A DNA stretch of 8,580 bases, taken from NCBI GenBank assembly GCA_017649745.1, contig JAGCGE010000196.1:1-8580 (forward strand), read 5' to 3'. A model generated the notes under the pieces. That model was not told the origin of the DNA, ran no database searches, and saw only the letters and a program-made list of their open reading frames with translations. The DNA comes from Clostridiales bacterium (GTDB taxonomy: Bacteria; Bacillota_A; Clostridia; Saccharofermentanales; Saccharofermentanaceae). Position 1 is the stretch's first letter. Each line of letters starts with the position of its first letter. Shown piece by piece: positions 1-5,703 of the stretch. A program made the translations under genes and the position numbers.

Positions 1-1209
1 ATCACCGAGTGCCTCAGCTACGGAAGCAACTGCCTTCTGAACATCAGGATCATTCTGAGCTTCAGGCTTACTCTTAACGCGAACGTTCTTAAGAACCAGC
101 GGATAGAATACTACATGAGCAGCAAGTTCGCTCATCGGCTTTTCCTTAGCGAGCATGACTTCCATGAGCTTCAATGAAGTAAGGATACCGTCACCGGTCG
201 TAGCATACTTGGAGAAGATGATGTGACCGCTCTGCTCACCGCCGATACGGTTGCCTGTCTCTACCATGTTCTCATATACGTACTTGTCACCGACCTTGGT
301 CTTCTCATACTCGATGCCGATCTTGTCAAGAGCCTTGTATAGTCCGAAGTTAGACATAACTGTCGTAACGACTTTGTTATTGATGAGCTTGCCTCTCTCC
401 TTCATGTACTTACCGTAGATGTAGAGGATATGGTCACCTGTAACAATGTTACCTTTCTCGTCAACAGCGAGGCAGCGGTCTGCATCGCCGTCATAAGCGA
501 ATCCGATATCGAGACCCTTCTCGACAACGAACTTCTGCAGATGCTCGATATGTGTGCTTCCGCAATCTGTGTTGATGTTGTAGCCGTCAGGCTCGTCGTT
601 GATAACATATGTCTTAGCTCCGAGGGCATCGAAAACGCCTCTTGCAATGGACCATGAAGCACCGTTGGCACAATCAAGGCCAACCTTCTTATCCTTAAAA
701 CTGTACTTGGACATGGAGATGAGATAACCGATATAACGGTTACGTCCTGCCACATAGTCAACTGTTCTTCCGATAGCATCTCTTTCAGCGAGAGGAACTT
801 CGATCTTGCCGTCGATATAATCCTCGACCATAAGGATCGTCTCTTCGTCCATCTTCTCACCGTTGCTGTTAAGCAGCTTGATGCCGTTATCGTAATACGG
901 GTTGTGAGAAGCGGAGATCATGATACCGCAGTCAAAATCATCAACACGTGCGATGTAGGATACTGAAGGTGTTGTTGTTACGTGCATGATGTAAGCGTCT
1001 GCACCGGATGCCATAAGGCCCGTGCAAAGAGCATACTCGAACATGTAGCTTGAACGTCTGGTATCTTTACCGATAACTACCTTAGCTTTCTTGCCCTGCT
1101 TAGCACCGTAGTACCAGCCGAGGAAGCGGCCGATCTTAATCGCATGCTCATAATCAAGGTTCTTGTTGGCTTCGCCTCTGAAGCCGTCTGTTCCAAAATA
1201 CTTTCCCAT
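1..1209 (-). CDS. glmM: Phosphoglucosamine mutase GlmM (C-terminus cut by window edge)
   Basis: Interconverts glucosamine-6-phosphate and glucosamine-1-phosphate in the cytoplasmic route to UDP-GlcNAc and peptidoglycan. The 403 visible residues begin MGKYFGTDGFRGEAN, typical of the alpha-D-phosphohexomutase superfamily. The phosphoserine loop ISASHNP lies at residues 98-104 (Ser101 is the expected phosphorylated residue), the Mg-binding DGDADR at 240-245, and the sugar-recognition loop GGEQSGH at 323-329. GEQSGH is the GlmM signature and argues against phosphomannomutase, which usually has GEMSGH. GlmM proteins are about 450 residues, so roughly 45 residues of the last, phosphate-binding domain lie outside the window. 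AGGAGA sits about six bases before the ATG. It is the third visible gene of the operon, 17 bp behind the hexapeptide-repeat gene, and should share its ribozyme-controlled mRNA. Confidence 0.95.
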   Translation of the reverse strand, partial: MGKYFGTDGFRGEANKNLDYEHAIKIGRFLGWYYGAKQGKKAKVVIGKDTRRSSYMFEYALCTGLMASGADAYIMHVTTTPSVSYIARVDDFDCGIMISASHNPYYDNGIKLLNSNGEKMDEETILMVEDYIDGKIEVPLAERDAIGRTVDYVAGRNRYIGYLISMSKYSFKDKKVGLDCANGASWSIARGVFDALGAKTYVINDEPDGYNINTDCGSTHIEHLQKFVVEKGLDIGFAYDGDADRCLAVDEKGNIVTGDHILYIYGKYMKERGKLINNKVVTTVMSNFGLYKALDKIGIEYEKTKVGDKYVYENMVETGNRIGGEQSGHIIFSKYATTGDGILTSLKLMEVMLAKEKPMSELAAHVVFYPLVLKNVRVKSKPEAQNDPDVQKAVASVAEALGD

Positions 1210-1226
1210 TGATGTCTCCTAACTGT

Positions 1227-1883
1227 TTACACTTTTTGTACGATCACACCGTTGTCCTTGAAGATGCTGTTCTCCGGAACAACGCCTCTTACGCATGACG
1301 TAGGATAGATATTGCTGTGTCTGCCGATAACCGTTCCCGGATTGCAGACCGTATTGCAGCCGACTTCAACATAATCACCGAGCATGGCACCGAACTTCTT
1401 GATGCCTGTCTCGATGTTCTCTGTTCCGTTGTGGACTACAACGAGTTTCTTATCTGATTTTACGTTGGAAGTGATCGAACCTGCACCCATATGTGAGTAG
1501 TATCCGAGGATACTGTCTCCTACATAATTATAGTGAGGTGTCTGAACGTGATCGAAAAGGATTACGTTCTTAAGCTCGCAGGAGTTACCGACTACGCAGT
1601 TGGCACCTACGAGTGCACTGCCTCTGATGAAGGCACAGTGTCTTACTTCGGTCTCAGGACCGATGATGCACGGAGCACCAAGATAAGCTGACGGGAAAAC
1701 TGTAGCTGTCTTGTGGACCCAAACATTCTCGGATACTTCTTCATAATCGTCGCCGAGTGTAGGACCCAAAGCAAGGATCATATCCTTGATACCTTTCAAA
1801 GCTTCCCACGGATAAGTGAATCCGGACAGATAATCCTTTGCGAGAGTATGGTCCAGATCGTACAAATCTTTAATCGTATACAT
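1227..1883 (-). CDS. Stand-alone left-handed beta-helix acetyltransferase-like protein (GlmU C-domain type)
   Basis: A 218-residue protein whose first ~50 residues form a helical lead-in, followed by hexapeptide-type repeats of a left-handed beta-helix (about residues 55-200). The stretch HYNYVGDSILG followed by GAGSITSN (117-140) matches the active-site region of the GlmU acetyltransferase domain: with a constant offset, His117, Tyr120, Ala134 and Asn140 fall on E. coli GlmU His363, Tyr366, Ala380 and Asn386 (alignment from memory). GlmU Asn377 is His131 here and Tyr387 is Val141. The N-terminal uridylyltransferase half of GlmU (total about 450 residues) is absent, so only acetyl transfer to glucosamine-1-phosphate can be proposed. 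Relatives are often labelled 'UDP-GlcNAc pyrophosphorylase', which this sequence does not support. It lies between nagB and glmM with gaps of 9 and 17 bp. ATG at 1883 is preferred over the in-frame TTG six bases upstream because of the ribosome-site spacing. Confidence 0.8.
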   Translation of the reverse strand: MYTIKDLYDLDHTLAKDYLSGFTYPWEALKGIKDMILALGPTLGDDYEEVSENVWVHKTATVFPSAYLGAPCIIGPETEVRHCAFIRGSALVGANCVVGNSCELKNVILFDHVQTPHYNYVGDSILGYYSHMGAGSITSNVKSDKKLVVVHNGTENIETGIKKFGAMLGDYVEVGCNTVCNPGTVIGRHSNIYPTSCVRGVVPENSIFKDNGVIVQKV

Positions 1884-1890
1884 TGTCAAA

Positions 1891-1894
1891 CCTC
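1891..1894 (-). promoter_or_regulatory. Ribosome-binding site that decides the start of the beta-helix gene
   Basis: GAGG lies seven bases before ATG at 1883 but only one base before the alternative TTG at 1889, so ATG is the credible start. The site overlaps the nagB stop codon (1893-1895), which suggests translational coupling. Confidence 0.75.
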
Positions 1895-2684
1895 AAAGTC
1901 TTTCCTTTTTTTCGATATCAAGAAAATACTTGTATGTGTCAACGGTGAGCTCGCCGCATGCTTCCTCATCGCAAGCGATGATGGCTGCATTGTGCATCTG
2001 GAGCGCACTGCATGTCCACTTCTGGCTTACGCCGCCCTCGACAGTAGCTGCAAGAGCTCTTGCCTTGTTGTGACCTGAGATAAGAACGAGAACTTCCTTG
2101 GAATCCGTAACTGTTCCGATACCAACGGAGAGGGCTTGTGCAGGCACCTTCTCCGGATCGCCTCCGAAGAAACGGGAATTGACGATCCTTGTGTCAGTCG
2201 TAAGGTCTCTTACGCCTGTTCTGGAAGAAAGTGATGTGTATGGCTCGTTGAATGCGAGGTGACCGTCAACGCCGATACCGCCCATGAACAGGTCGATTCC
2301 GCCGTAAGATGCGATCTTCTCCTCGTAGCGAGCACACTCGCCTTCCGGATCATCAGTCATTCCGTTAAGGATGTTGATGTTCTCTGCCTTCATGTCGACA
2401 AGATGATCGAAGAAATTGTCGTGCATGAAGTACCAGTAGCTCTGGTCATGCTCATGAGGAAGTCCGAGGTACTCGTCCATATTGAAAGTAACGACATTGG
2501 CAAAGGATACTTCGCCTGCCTTGTTTTTCTTAATGAGTTCCTTGTAAACACCGATCGGGGAGGAACCTGTAGGAAGTCCGAGAACGAACGGTCTTTGCTC
2601 CTTGTGAGCATTTATCTTTGCTGCGATGTAGTTGGCAGCCCACTTACACATATTGTCGTAATTATCTTGTATAACAACTCTCAT
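1893..2684 (-). CDS. nagB: Glucosamine-6-phosphate deaminase/isomerase NagB
   Basis: Catalyses the reversible reaction GlcN-6-P + H2O = fructose-6-P + NH3 in the cytoplasm. The 263 residues match the usual family length (E. coli 266). The phosphate loop LPTGSSP is at 37-43, NMDEYLGLP at 68-76 carries Asp70 (E. coli Asp72), and GIGVDGHLAFNEP at 136-148 carries Asp140, His142 and Glu147 (E. coli Asp141, His143, Glu148), so the catalytic set is intact. At positions that form the GlcNAc-6-P allosteric site in E. coli (Ser151, Arg158, Lys160, Thr161, Tyr254) this protein has Thr150, Gly157, Arg159, Asp160 and Tyr253, so classical activation is probably weak or lost. ATG at 2684 follows a strong GAAGGAG. 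It is the first gene behind a glmS ribozyme and precedes an acetyltransferase-like gene and glmM. That context favours the aminating (synthetic) direction, which is inference. Confidence 0.95.
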   Translation of the reverse strand: MRVVIQDNYDNMCKWAANYIAAKINAHKEQRPFVLGLPTGSSPIGVYKELIKKNKAGEVSFANVVTFNMDEYLGLPHEHDQSYWYFMHDNFFDHLVDMKAENINILNGMTDDPEGECARYEEKIASYGGIDLFMGGIGVDGHLAFNEPYTSLSSRTGVRDLTTDTRIVNSRFFGGDPEKVPAQALSVGIGTVTDSKEVLVLISGHNKARALAATVEGGVSQKWTCSALQMHNAAIIACDEEACGELTVDTYKYFLDIEKKERL

Positions 2685-2718
2685 CGTTATTTCTCCTTCA
2701 AACTTAAAGCCTCGAAGT

Positions 2719-2851
2719 CGGGGGAACCTCTGTTACGGTGTTGTTTCCGCTTTTTATTTTCCCCTTGTCGGCCCTTCGAAAAAGCCGTGGCAGAATCCGC
2801 CGAGTCTTTCGATAACTGCCATTCCTCGTCAACCACGTGGGTCCGGGCGCT
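2719..2851 (-). ncRNA. glmS ribozyme (GlcN-6-P-activated self-cleaving riboswitch) in the nagB leader
   Basis: The minus strand carries the hallmarks of the class in order: GCGCC at 2850-2846 right after the scissile A (cleavage expected between 2851 and 2850); a short P1, GACC (2843-2840) with GGTT (2834-2831), five-base loop; the conserved GACGAGG (2830-2824); P2, TGGCAG (2821-2816) with CTGCCA (2793-2788), enclosing TTATCGA and TCGGCGGAT; P3, CGGC (2787-2784) with GCCG (2772-2769); and a P4-type helix GGGGAA (2764-2759) with TTCCCC (2726-2721) that encloses a small CGG/CCG hairpin. The conserved segments match the B. subtilis and T. tengcongensis RNAs as I recall them, while the paired stems differ but still pair. 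A TAGGA/TCCTA hairpin (2872-2854) lies just 5' of the cleavage site. When GlcN-6-P is high, cleavage exposes a 5'-OH end and should destabilise the nagB mRNA. The exact 3' boundary is approximate. Confidence 0.93.
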
Positions 2852-2928
2852 AATAGGATCCCTAACCTCCTAGTCGGGAAAACTATTTTACAACCTGCCT
2901 AATATTTTCCTATTAAAACATTGGAGTT

Positions 2929-2957
2929 ATTTTAAACTTTGTTTTCTTATTAGTCAA
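2929..2957 (-). promoter_or_regulatory. Sigma-A-type promoter of the ribozyme-nagB operon
   Basis: TTGACT (-35, 2957-2952), a 17-bp spacer, then TAAAAT (-10, 2934-2929). Transcription should begin near 2922, about 70 bases before the ribozyme cleavage site and about 240 bases before the nagB ATG. The surroundings are AT-rich. Together with the ribozyme this accounts for the gene-free stretch 2685-2995. I see no convincing terminator for the upstream hydrolase gene here. Confidence 0.75.
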
Positions 2958-2995
2958 TTTACCCAAAATCATGAGGTCATTTTTGACAATTTGCA

Positions 2996-4102
2996 TTACG
3001 CGTACTCTTCCCACCAAGCCTCGGTGAAGCTGCTGATCTCATCGTAATCGACGGTCTGACCTATGCGCGGTGTGGCAAGGTTGAGGCCGGATGTTTTCGA
3101 TGCCTCCGAAGCACGGATGATAGAATCATCCCAGTCGGTGTTACAGATACTGAAGGTGCCCCAGTGGACAGGGATGAGCCAGGCTGCCTTCGCGTCAACG
3201 CCTGCCTGGACGGTCTGTTCAGGGAACATGTGGATCTTTGCCCAGGAAGGATCGTATTGACCGCACTCGGCGATCATGAGATCAGGCGCGCCCAAAGTCT
3301 CGCCGACGCGGCTGAAGATGTCGTAATAGCCGCCGTCACCGGTGTAATAGACTTTGTGATATCCGTCGGAAAGATATAATCCGCCCCAGAGAGTGCTGTT
3401 GCCCTTGATAGGGTTACGGCCCGTGAAATGCTGGGACGGCGTAAGCGTGTAGGTAATGCCGTCGATGGTGATGCTCTCCCACCAGTTAAGCGCCGTGATC
3501 TTACCCTCATCGACGCCCCAACCTTTGAGGATGGTGTCGACGCCGAGAGGTACTATGACCTTCCCGACCTTGTCCTTGATTGCTTTGATGGTCTTATAGT
3601 CCAGATGATCGTAATGATCGTGGGATACAAAAAGAACGTCGATCTCCGGAAGTTCGTCTGTGGTCCACGGCAGCTCGGAAAACCTCTTCGGACCCGCAAA
3701 ACCGACAGGTGACGAGCGGTCGCTCATGACGGGATCAACGAGGATCTTGGTACCTCCCATCTGGAGAAGGAACGACGAATGACCGATCCAGGTGAACGTC
3801 AGGTCGCCGTCTTCAGGGTTTTCGATGAGGTTCGGATCAGAAGATGCGATCATGGTCTTAGGAGTCTTGCGGCTGCTCGAGTAAGGATCACCGCTGCTCA
3901 TAGTGGTGACGTCGTTTTCGTTATGGAACTTGCCGTCGTAGTATAGATTATTTTTCGAAGAGAAAGATTCCCTTTCAGACTTATCGGGGAGCTTGCCCAC
4001 GGAAGGCGCGAAGAACAGGAATATCAGAACGGCGCACAAGATCACCAGGATAACGATGATCAGGATGAGCAATACGATTCCGATGACCTTAAGCATTTTC
4101 AT
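2996..4102 (-). CDS. Membrane-anchored metallo-beta-lactamase-fold hydrolase (NAPE-PLD/UlaG/RomA-like)
   Basis: A 368-residue protein with one N-terminal hydrophobic segment (about 5-31) preceded by lysines and no lipobox, so a signal anchor with the catalytic domain outside the membrane is expected. The metal-binding set is complete: WIGHSSF at 105-111, HDHYDH at 161-166, His225 in PSQHFTGR, Asp256 in TGDGGY, His291 in IHMFPEQ and His313 in PVHWGTF. The order and the Q-H-F/W, E-Q/E-V and HWGTF contexts resemble N-acyl-phosphatidylethanolamine phospholipase D and bacterial COG2220 proteins; the natural substrate is not known from sequence. ATG at 4102 is chosen because GAGG lies six bases upstream. 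A longer TTG-started frame (4114) would overlap the lipoprotein stop and has no ribosome site. It is eight bases behind the lipoprotein gene, so the two are co-transcribed and probably share the cell surface. Confidence 0.87.
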   Translation of the reverse strand: MKMLKVIGIVLLILIIVILVILCAVLIFLFFAPSVGKLPDKSERESFSSKNNLYYDGKFHNENDVTTMSSGDPYSSSRKTPKTMIASSDPNLIENPEDGDLTFTWIGHSSFLLQMGGTKILVDPVMSDRSSPVGFAGPKRFSELPWTTDELPEIDVLFVSHDHYDHLDYKTIKAIKDKVGKVIVPLGVDTILKGWGVDEGKITALNWWESITIDGITYTLTPSQHFTGRNPIKGNSTLWGGLYLSDGYHKVYYTGDGGYYDIFSRVGETLGAPDLMIAECGQYDPSWAKIHMFPEQTVQAGVDAKAAWLIPVHWGTFSICNTDWDDSIIRASEASKTSGLNLATPRIGQTVDYDEISSFTEAWWEEYA

Positions 4103-4108
4103 GTTAAA

Positions 4109-4112
4109 CCTC
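4109..4112 (-). promoter_or_regulatory. Ribosome-binding site that decides the hydrolase start
   Basis: GAGG ends six bases before ATG at 4102. The alternative TTG at 4114 overlaps this very site and cannot use it. The motif partly overlaps the lipoprotein stop codon (4111-4113), consistent with coupled translation. Confidence 0.7.
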
Positions 4113-5136
4113 AATTAAATCCGCTGAATATGTCTTTGACATCGTCGAGGCTCGCGCCTATTGCGAGAACATGGTAAAGCTCGTTCTCGCCGATGCAGAC
4201 GGATCTGTAGACTATCTTGCTGTCGCCGTTGATGTAGATATCGTACATACCGTACTGGACTCCGCCGATCGTTATGTAGCCTGAATCAGAGATGGTATCG
4301 ACGCCTTCGGCTTCGTAACTTGCCATGATGGCATCGGAAAAATCAGAGATGAACAGGTTCTGTCCGCCCGTATAGTTCTTACAAAGTGAGATCGCCATCG
4401 CGACTCCCGGATCGGAATCCTTCTTGACGGCGAGCACCAGCGAATCGCCGTATGCCTTGAAATCCGCAAATCCCTCATCCTTCTCGGATACGAAACTGTA
4501 GCCTGACGGAAGCGTATATGTGGCGCCTGATGTTCCGATCTCGGCCGAATTGGAGCTCGGGCTCATCAGAAGCGGATAGTTCGCGCTTCCCGAAGTCGTG
4601 GCAGCGGTCGTCTCGGTAGGCTCCGGCGACGGGGTCGGAGTCGGTGTGGACGTTGCTGTCGGCTTAGGCTTAGTCGTTGCCGTCGGATCGGGTTTTGACG
4701 TAGCCGTAGGCTTAGGTGTGGCCGTAGGCTTCGGAGTAGCAGTAGGCTTCGGAGTAGCGGTCGGCTTAGGCGTGGATGTAGGTGAAGGTGTCGGTGTAGG
4801 CGTCGAAGTCGGAGTCGGACTTGGCGTCGGTGTAGGAGTTGAAGTCGGAGTAGGACTTGGTGTCGGGGTCGGCGTAGCCGTCTCGCTCGTTTCCTCTTCC
4901 GTCTCTTCGGAAGGTGTAGGAGTAGGCGTACTTGTCGGTTCCGTGGTCTCCTCCGAAGTCTCAGTGGTCTCCTCTGAAGTCGGCGGTGCAGGATTGATCT
5001 CCAATACCTCAGGATGATTCTCGCGAAGGTTCTTTTCTGCCTGCTCGTCGATCATTTCCTGCAGCGAGAAATCGCACGAGCTCAGAGCCAGCGCTGCACA
5101 GACGATCGCGAGAATCGGGATAAACCTTCTCTTCAT
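4111..5136 (-). CDS. Lipoprotein with Pro/Thr-rich repeat stalk
   Basis: A 341-residue secreted lipoprotein of unrecognised function. The N-terminus [21 protein letters not shown] is a type II signal peptide, with Cys21 as the lipidated residue. Residues 22-50 are charged and probably helical. Residues 53-180 are almost wholly Pro, Thr, Ser, Glu, Ala and Lys: an acidic SEETTE part, a [11 protein letters not shown] part and a PKPTAT part, forming an extended, possibly glycosylated spacer across the cell wall. Residues ~186-341 form a compact, Gly/Tyr/Asp-containing domain ([20 protein letters not shown] near its start) that I cannot assign to a named family. GAGGTG lies about ten bases before the ATG. 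It is transcribed from its own promoter just after a terminator, and is followed eight bases later by the membrane-anchored hydrolase, so a joint surface role is likely but unproven. Confidence 0.85.
   Translation of the reverse strand: MKRRFIPILAIVCAALALSSCDFSLQEMIDEQAEKNLRENHPEVLEINPAPPTSEETTETSEETTEPTSTPTPTPSEETEEETSETATPTPTPSPTPTSTPTPTPSPTPTSTPTPTPSPTSTPKPTATPKPTATPKPTATPKPTATSKPDPTATTKPKPTATSTPTPTPSPEPTETTAATTSGSANYPLLMSPSSNSAEIGTSGATYTLPSGYSFVSEKDEGFADFKAYGDSLVLAVKKDSDPGVAMAISLCKNYTGGQNLFISDFSDAIMASYEAEGVDTISDSGYITIGGVQYGMYDIYINGDSKIVYRSVCIGENELYHVLAIGASLDDVKDIFSGFN
4699..4875 (-). repeat. In-frame tandem repeats encoding the lipoprotein stalk
   Basis: Two blocks lie inside the lipoprotein gene. 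4774-4875 encodes [12 protein letters not shown] twice (36-bp units) plus a shortened third copy. 4699-4770 encodes PKPTAT four times (18-bp units). The copies differ mainly at wobble positions, so they are not freshly duplicated, but unit lengths are multiples of three and copy-number change would keep the frame. Confidence 0.85.
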
Positions 5137-5167
5137 ACCTTAAAGTCACCTCAAATCAATTTGACTA

Positions 5168-5196
5168 ATGATACCACACTTCCCGTTTCTCCACAA
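5168..5196 (-). promoter_or_regulatory. Promoter of the lipoprotein-hydrolase operon
   Basis: TTGTGG (-35, 5196-5191), a 17-bp spacer and TATCAT (-10, 5173-5168), with an extended -10 TG one base upstream of the -10 box. The -35 box overlaps the T-rich tail of the preceding terminator, so the two transcription units are separated with no spare sequence. Confidence 0.6.
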
Positions 5197-5227
5197 AATA
5201 AAGCCTCCCCTCTTCGGGAAGGCCTTT
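5194..5227 (-). terminator. Rho-independent terminator after the small acidic gene
   Basis: On the minus strand AAAG-(G)-CCTTCCC pairs with GGGGAGG-CTTT around a GAAGA loop (5227-5200), with one bulge and one G-T wobble, followed by TATTTT (5199-5194). It lies 24 bp past the stop of the small gene. The T tract follows only on the minus strand. Confidence 0.85.
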
Positions 5228-5251
5228 GGGTGGTATGAAGTATATGTAAAA

Positions 5252-5470
5252 TCAAGCTGCAGGTGTTGTCATTGCGATAGGAGTGAGGATCCTGTTACAG
5301 GAAAAATCCTCGCGGCGAAATGTCATCTCCCCGAATCTCCTTATTACATCCTCGTCTTCGATCTCGTCGATGCAATCATAAAACTCGTTCTCATCATCAT
5401 AGAGCATAAAGAATCTGAGCTCTTCGAATTCCTCTTTGTTCAGTTCGTAAATCGTTCTTGTGTCTGTCAT
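5252..5470 (-). CDS. Small acidic orphan protein, 72 aa
   Basis: I do not recognise a named family. The protein starts MTDTRTIYELNKEEFEEL and has 20 acidic against 8 basic residues, with a dense acidic stretch at about 25-41 and two cysteines (33 and 58). The layout 'EL-x-K-EEFEEL ... acidic ... F-x-x-EDFSC' is reminiscent of short Firmicutes proteins that end in a DDFFC-like motif, but that is an impression, not an assignment. ATG at 5470 is preferred over ATG at 5497 because AGGAGG lies eight bases before it, while the extra nine residues of the longer frame are simply the translated ribosome site. It has its own leader and its own terminator, so it is a single-gene unit, and it has no membrane segment or signal peptide. 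The intact ribosome site and terminator make it a probable real gene. Confidence 0.7.
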   Translation of the reverse strand: MTDTRTIYELNKEEFEELRFFMLYDDENEFYDCIDEIEDEDVIRRFGEMTFRREDFSCNRILTPIAMTTPAA

Positions 5471-5478
5471 TTTCTTTT

Positions 5479-5484
5479 CCTCCT
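5479..5484 (-). promoter_or_regulatory. Ribosome-binding site that decides the start of the small acidic gene
   Basis: A perfect AGGAGG eight bases before ATG at 5470. It lies inside the longer frame that starts at 5497, which has no comparable site. Confidence 0.75.
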
Positions 5485-5510
5485 CTTGCCGAGTCATTTC
5501 TTATGGTTCA

Positions 5511-5556
5511 ATCATAATACGTGCCCTGATCGAATACCACTTACACTCGTTGTAAG
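5511..5556 (-). promoter_or_regulatory. Candidate promoter with 17-bp operator-like dyad
   Basis: The minus strand reads CTTACA-ACGAG-TGTAAG (5556-5540), a perfect 6-bp inverted repeat with a five-base centre, followed by overlapping -10-like boxes TATTAT (5519-5514) and TATGAT (5516-5511). At the usual 17-bp distance the -35 position is AAGTGG, a poor match that overlaps the dyad. This looks like a regulator-dependent promoter for the small acidic gene. The regulator is unknown. The rest of 5471-5703 shows no gene. Confidence 0.35.
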
Positions 5557-5703
5557 GTTTCTCATTGGGCTATGTCTTGAGATCCGACCTTAAGTTCCTT
5601 TTCCTCTCGAAAACACTCGCCGATTTTTCCATCTGTCTATAGGACGAGGCTTTTCTTCGTTTTGTTCCAACCAAAAGTCGGAAAAATTGCGGCAAAGGAA
5701 CAC

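Noticed and set aside
402..860. Minus-strand 152-residue open frame rich in Ser/Arg/Leu
   Set aside because: It lies in another frame inside glmM, whose reading frame has all family motifs through this stretch.
1893..2684. Ordinary GlcNAc catabolic nag operon
   Set aside because: No nagA, PTS or GntR-type regulator is visible, the neighbours are biosynthetic, and the ribozyme logic opposes induction by amino sugars. It is not fully excluded, because glmM runs off the window.
2259..2873. Plus-strand 204-residue open frame across nagB and its leader
   Set aside because: It runs antisense through the nagB catalytic motifs and the structured ribozyme, and it lacks domain signatures.
2976..2987. 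GTCA-TTTT-TGAC hairpin as a terminator of the hydrolase gene
   Set aside because: A four-base stem with no GC-rich core and no T tract on the minus strand is too weak.
4699..4875. Regular repeats as a possible CRISPR array
   Set aside because: The units are 18 and 36 bp, directly adjacent without unique spacers, and are in-frame protein repeats.
4598..5017. Plus-strand open frame encoding a Val/Gly dipeptide-rich protein
   Set aside because: It is the exact antisense of the Pro/Thr repeat codons of the lipoprotein gene. It has no ribosome site and no plausible protein character.
5665..5683. Hairpin TTCCAAC-CAAAA-GTCGGAA as a terminator after the zinc-ribbon gene
   Set aside because: The stem is reasonable (7 bp with one wobble), but on the minus strand the T run lies before the hairpin and A residues follow, so it does not fit a rho-independent terminator. 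I list no terminator for that gene.
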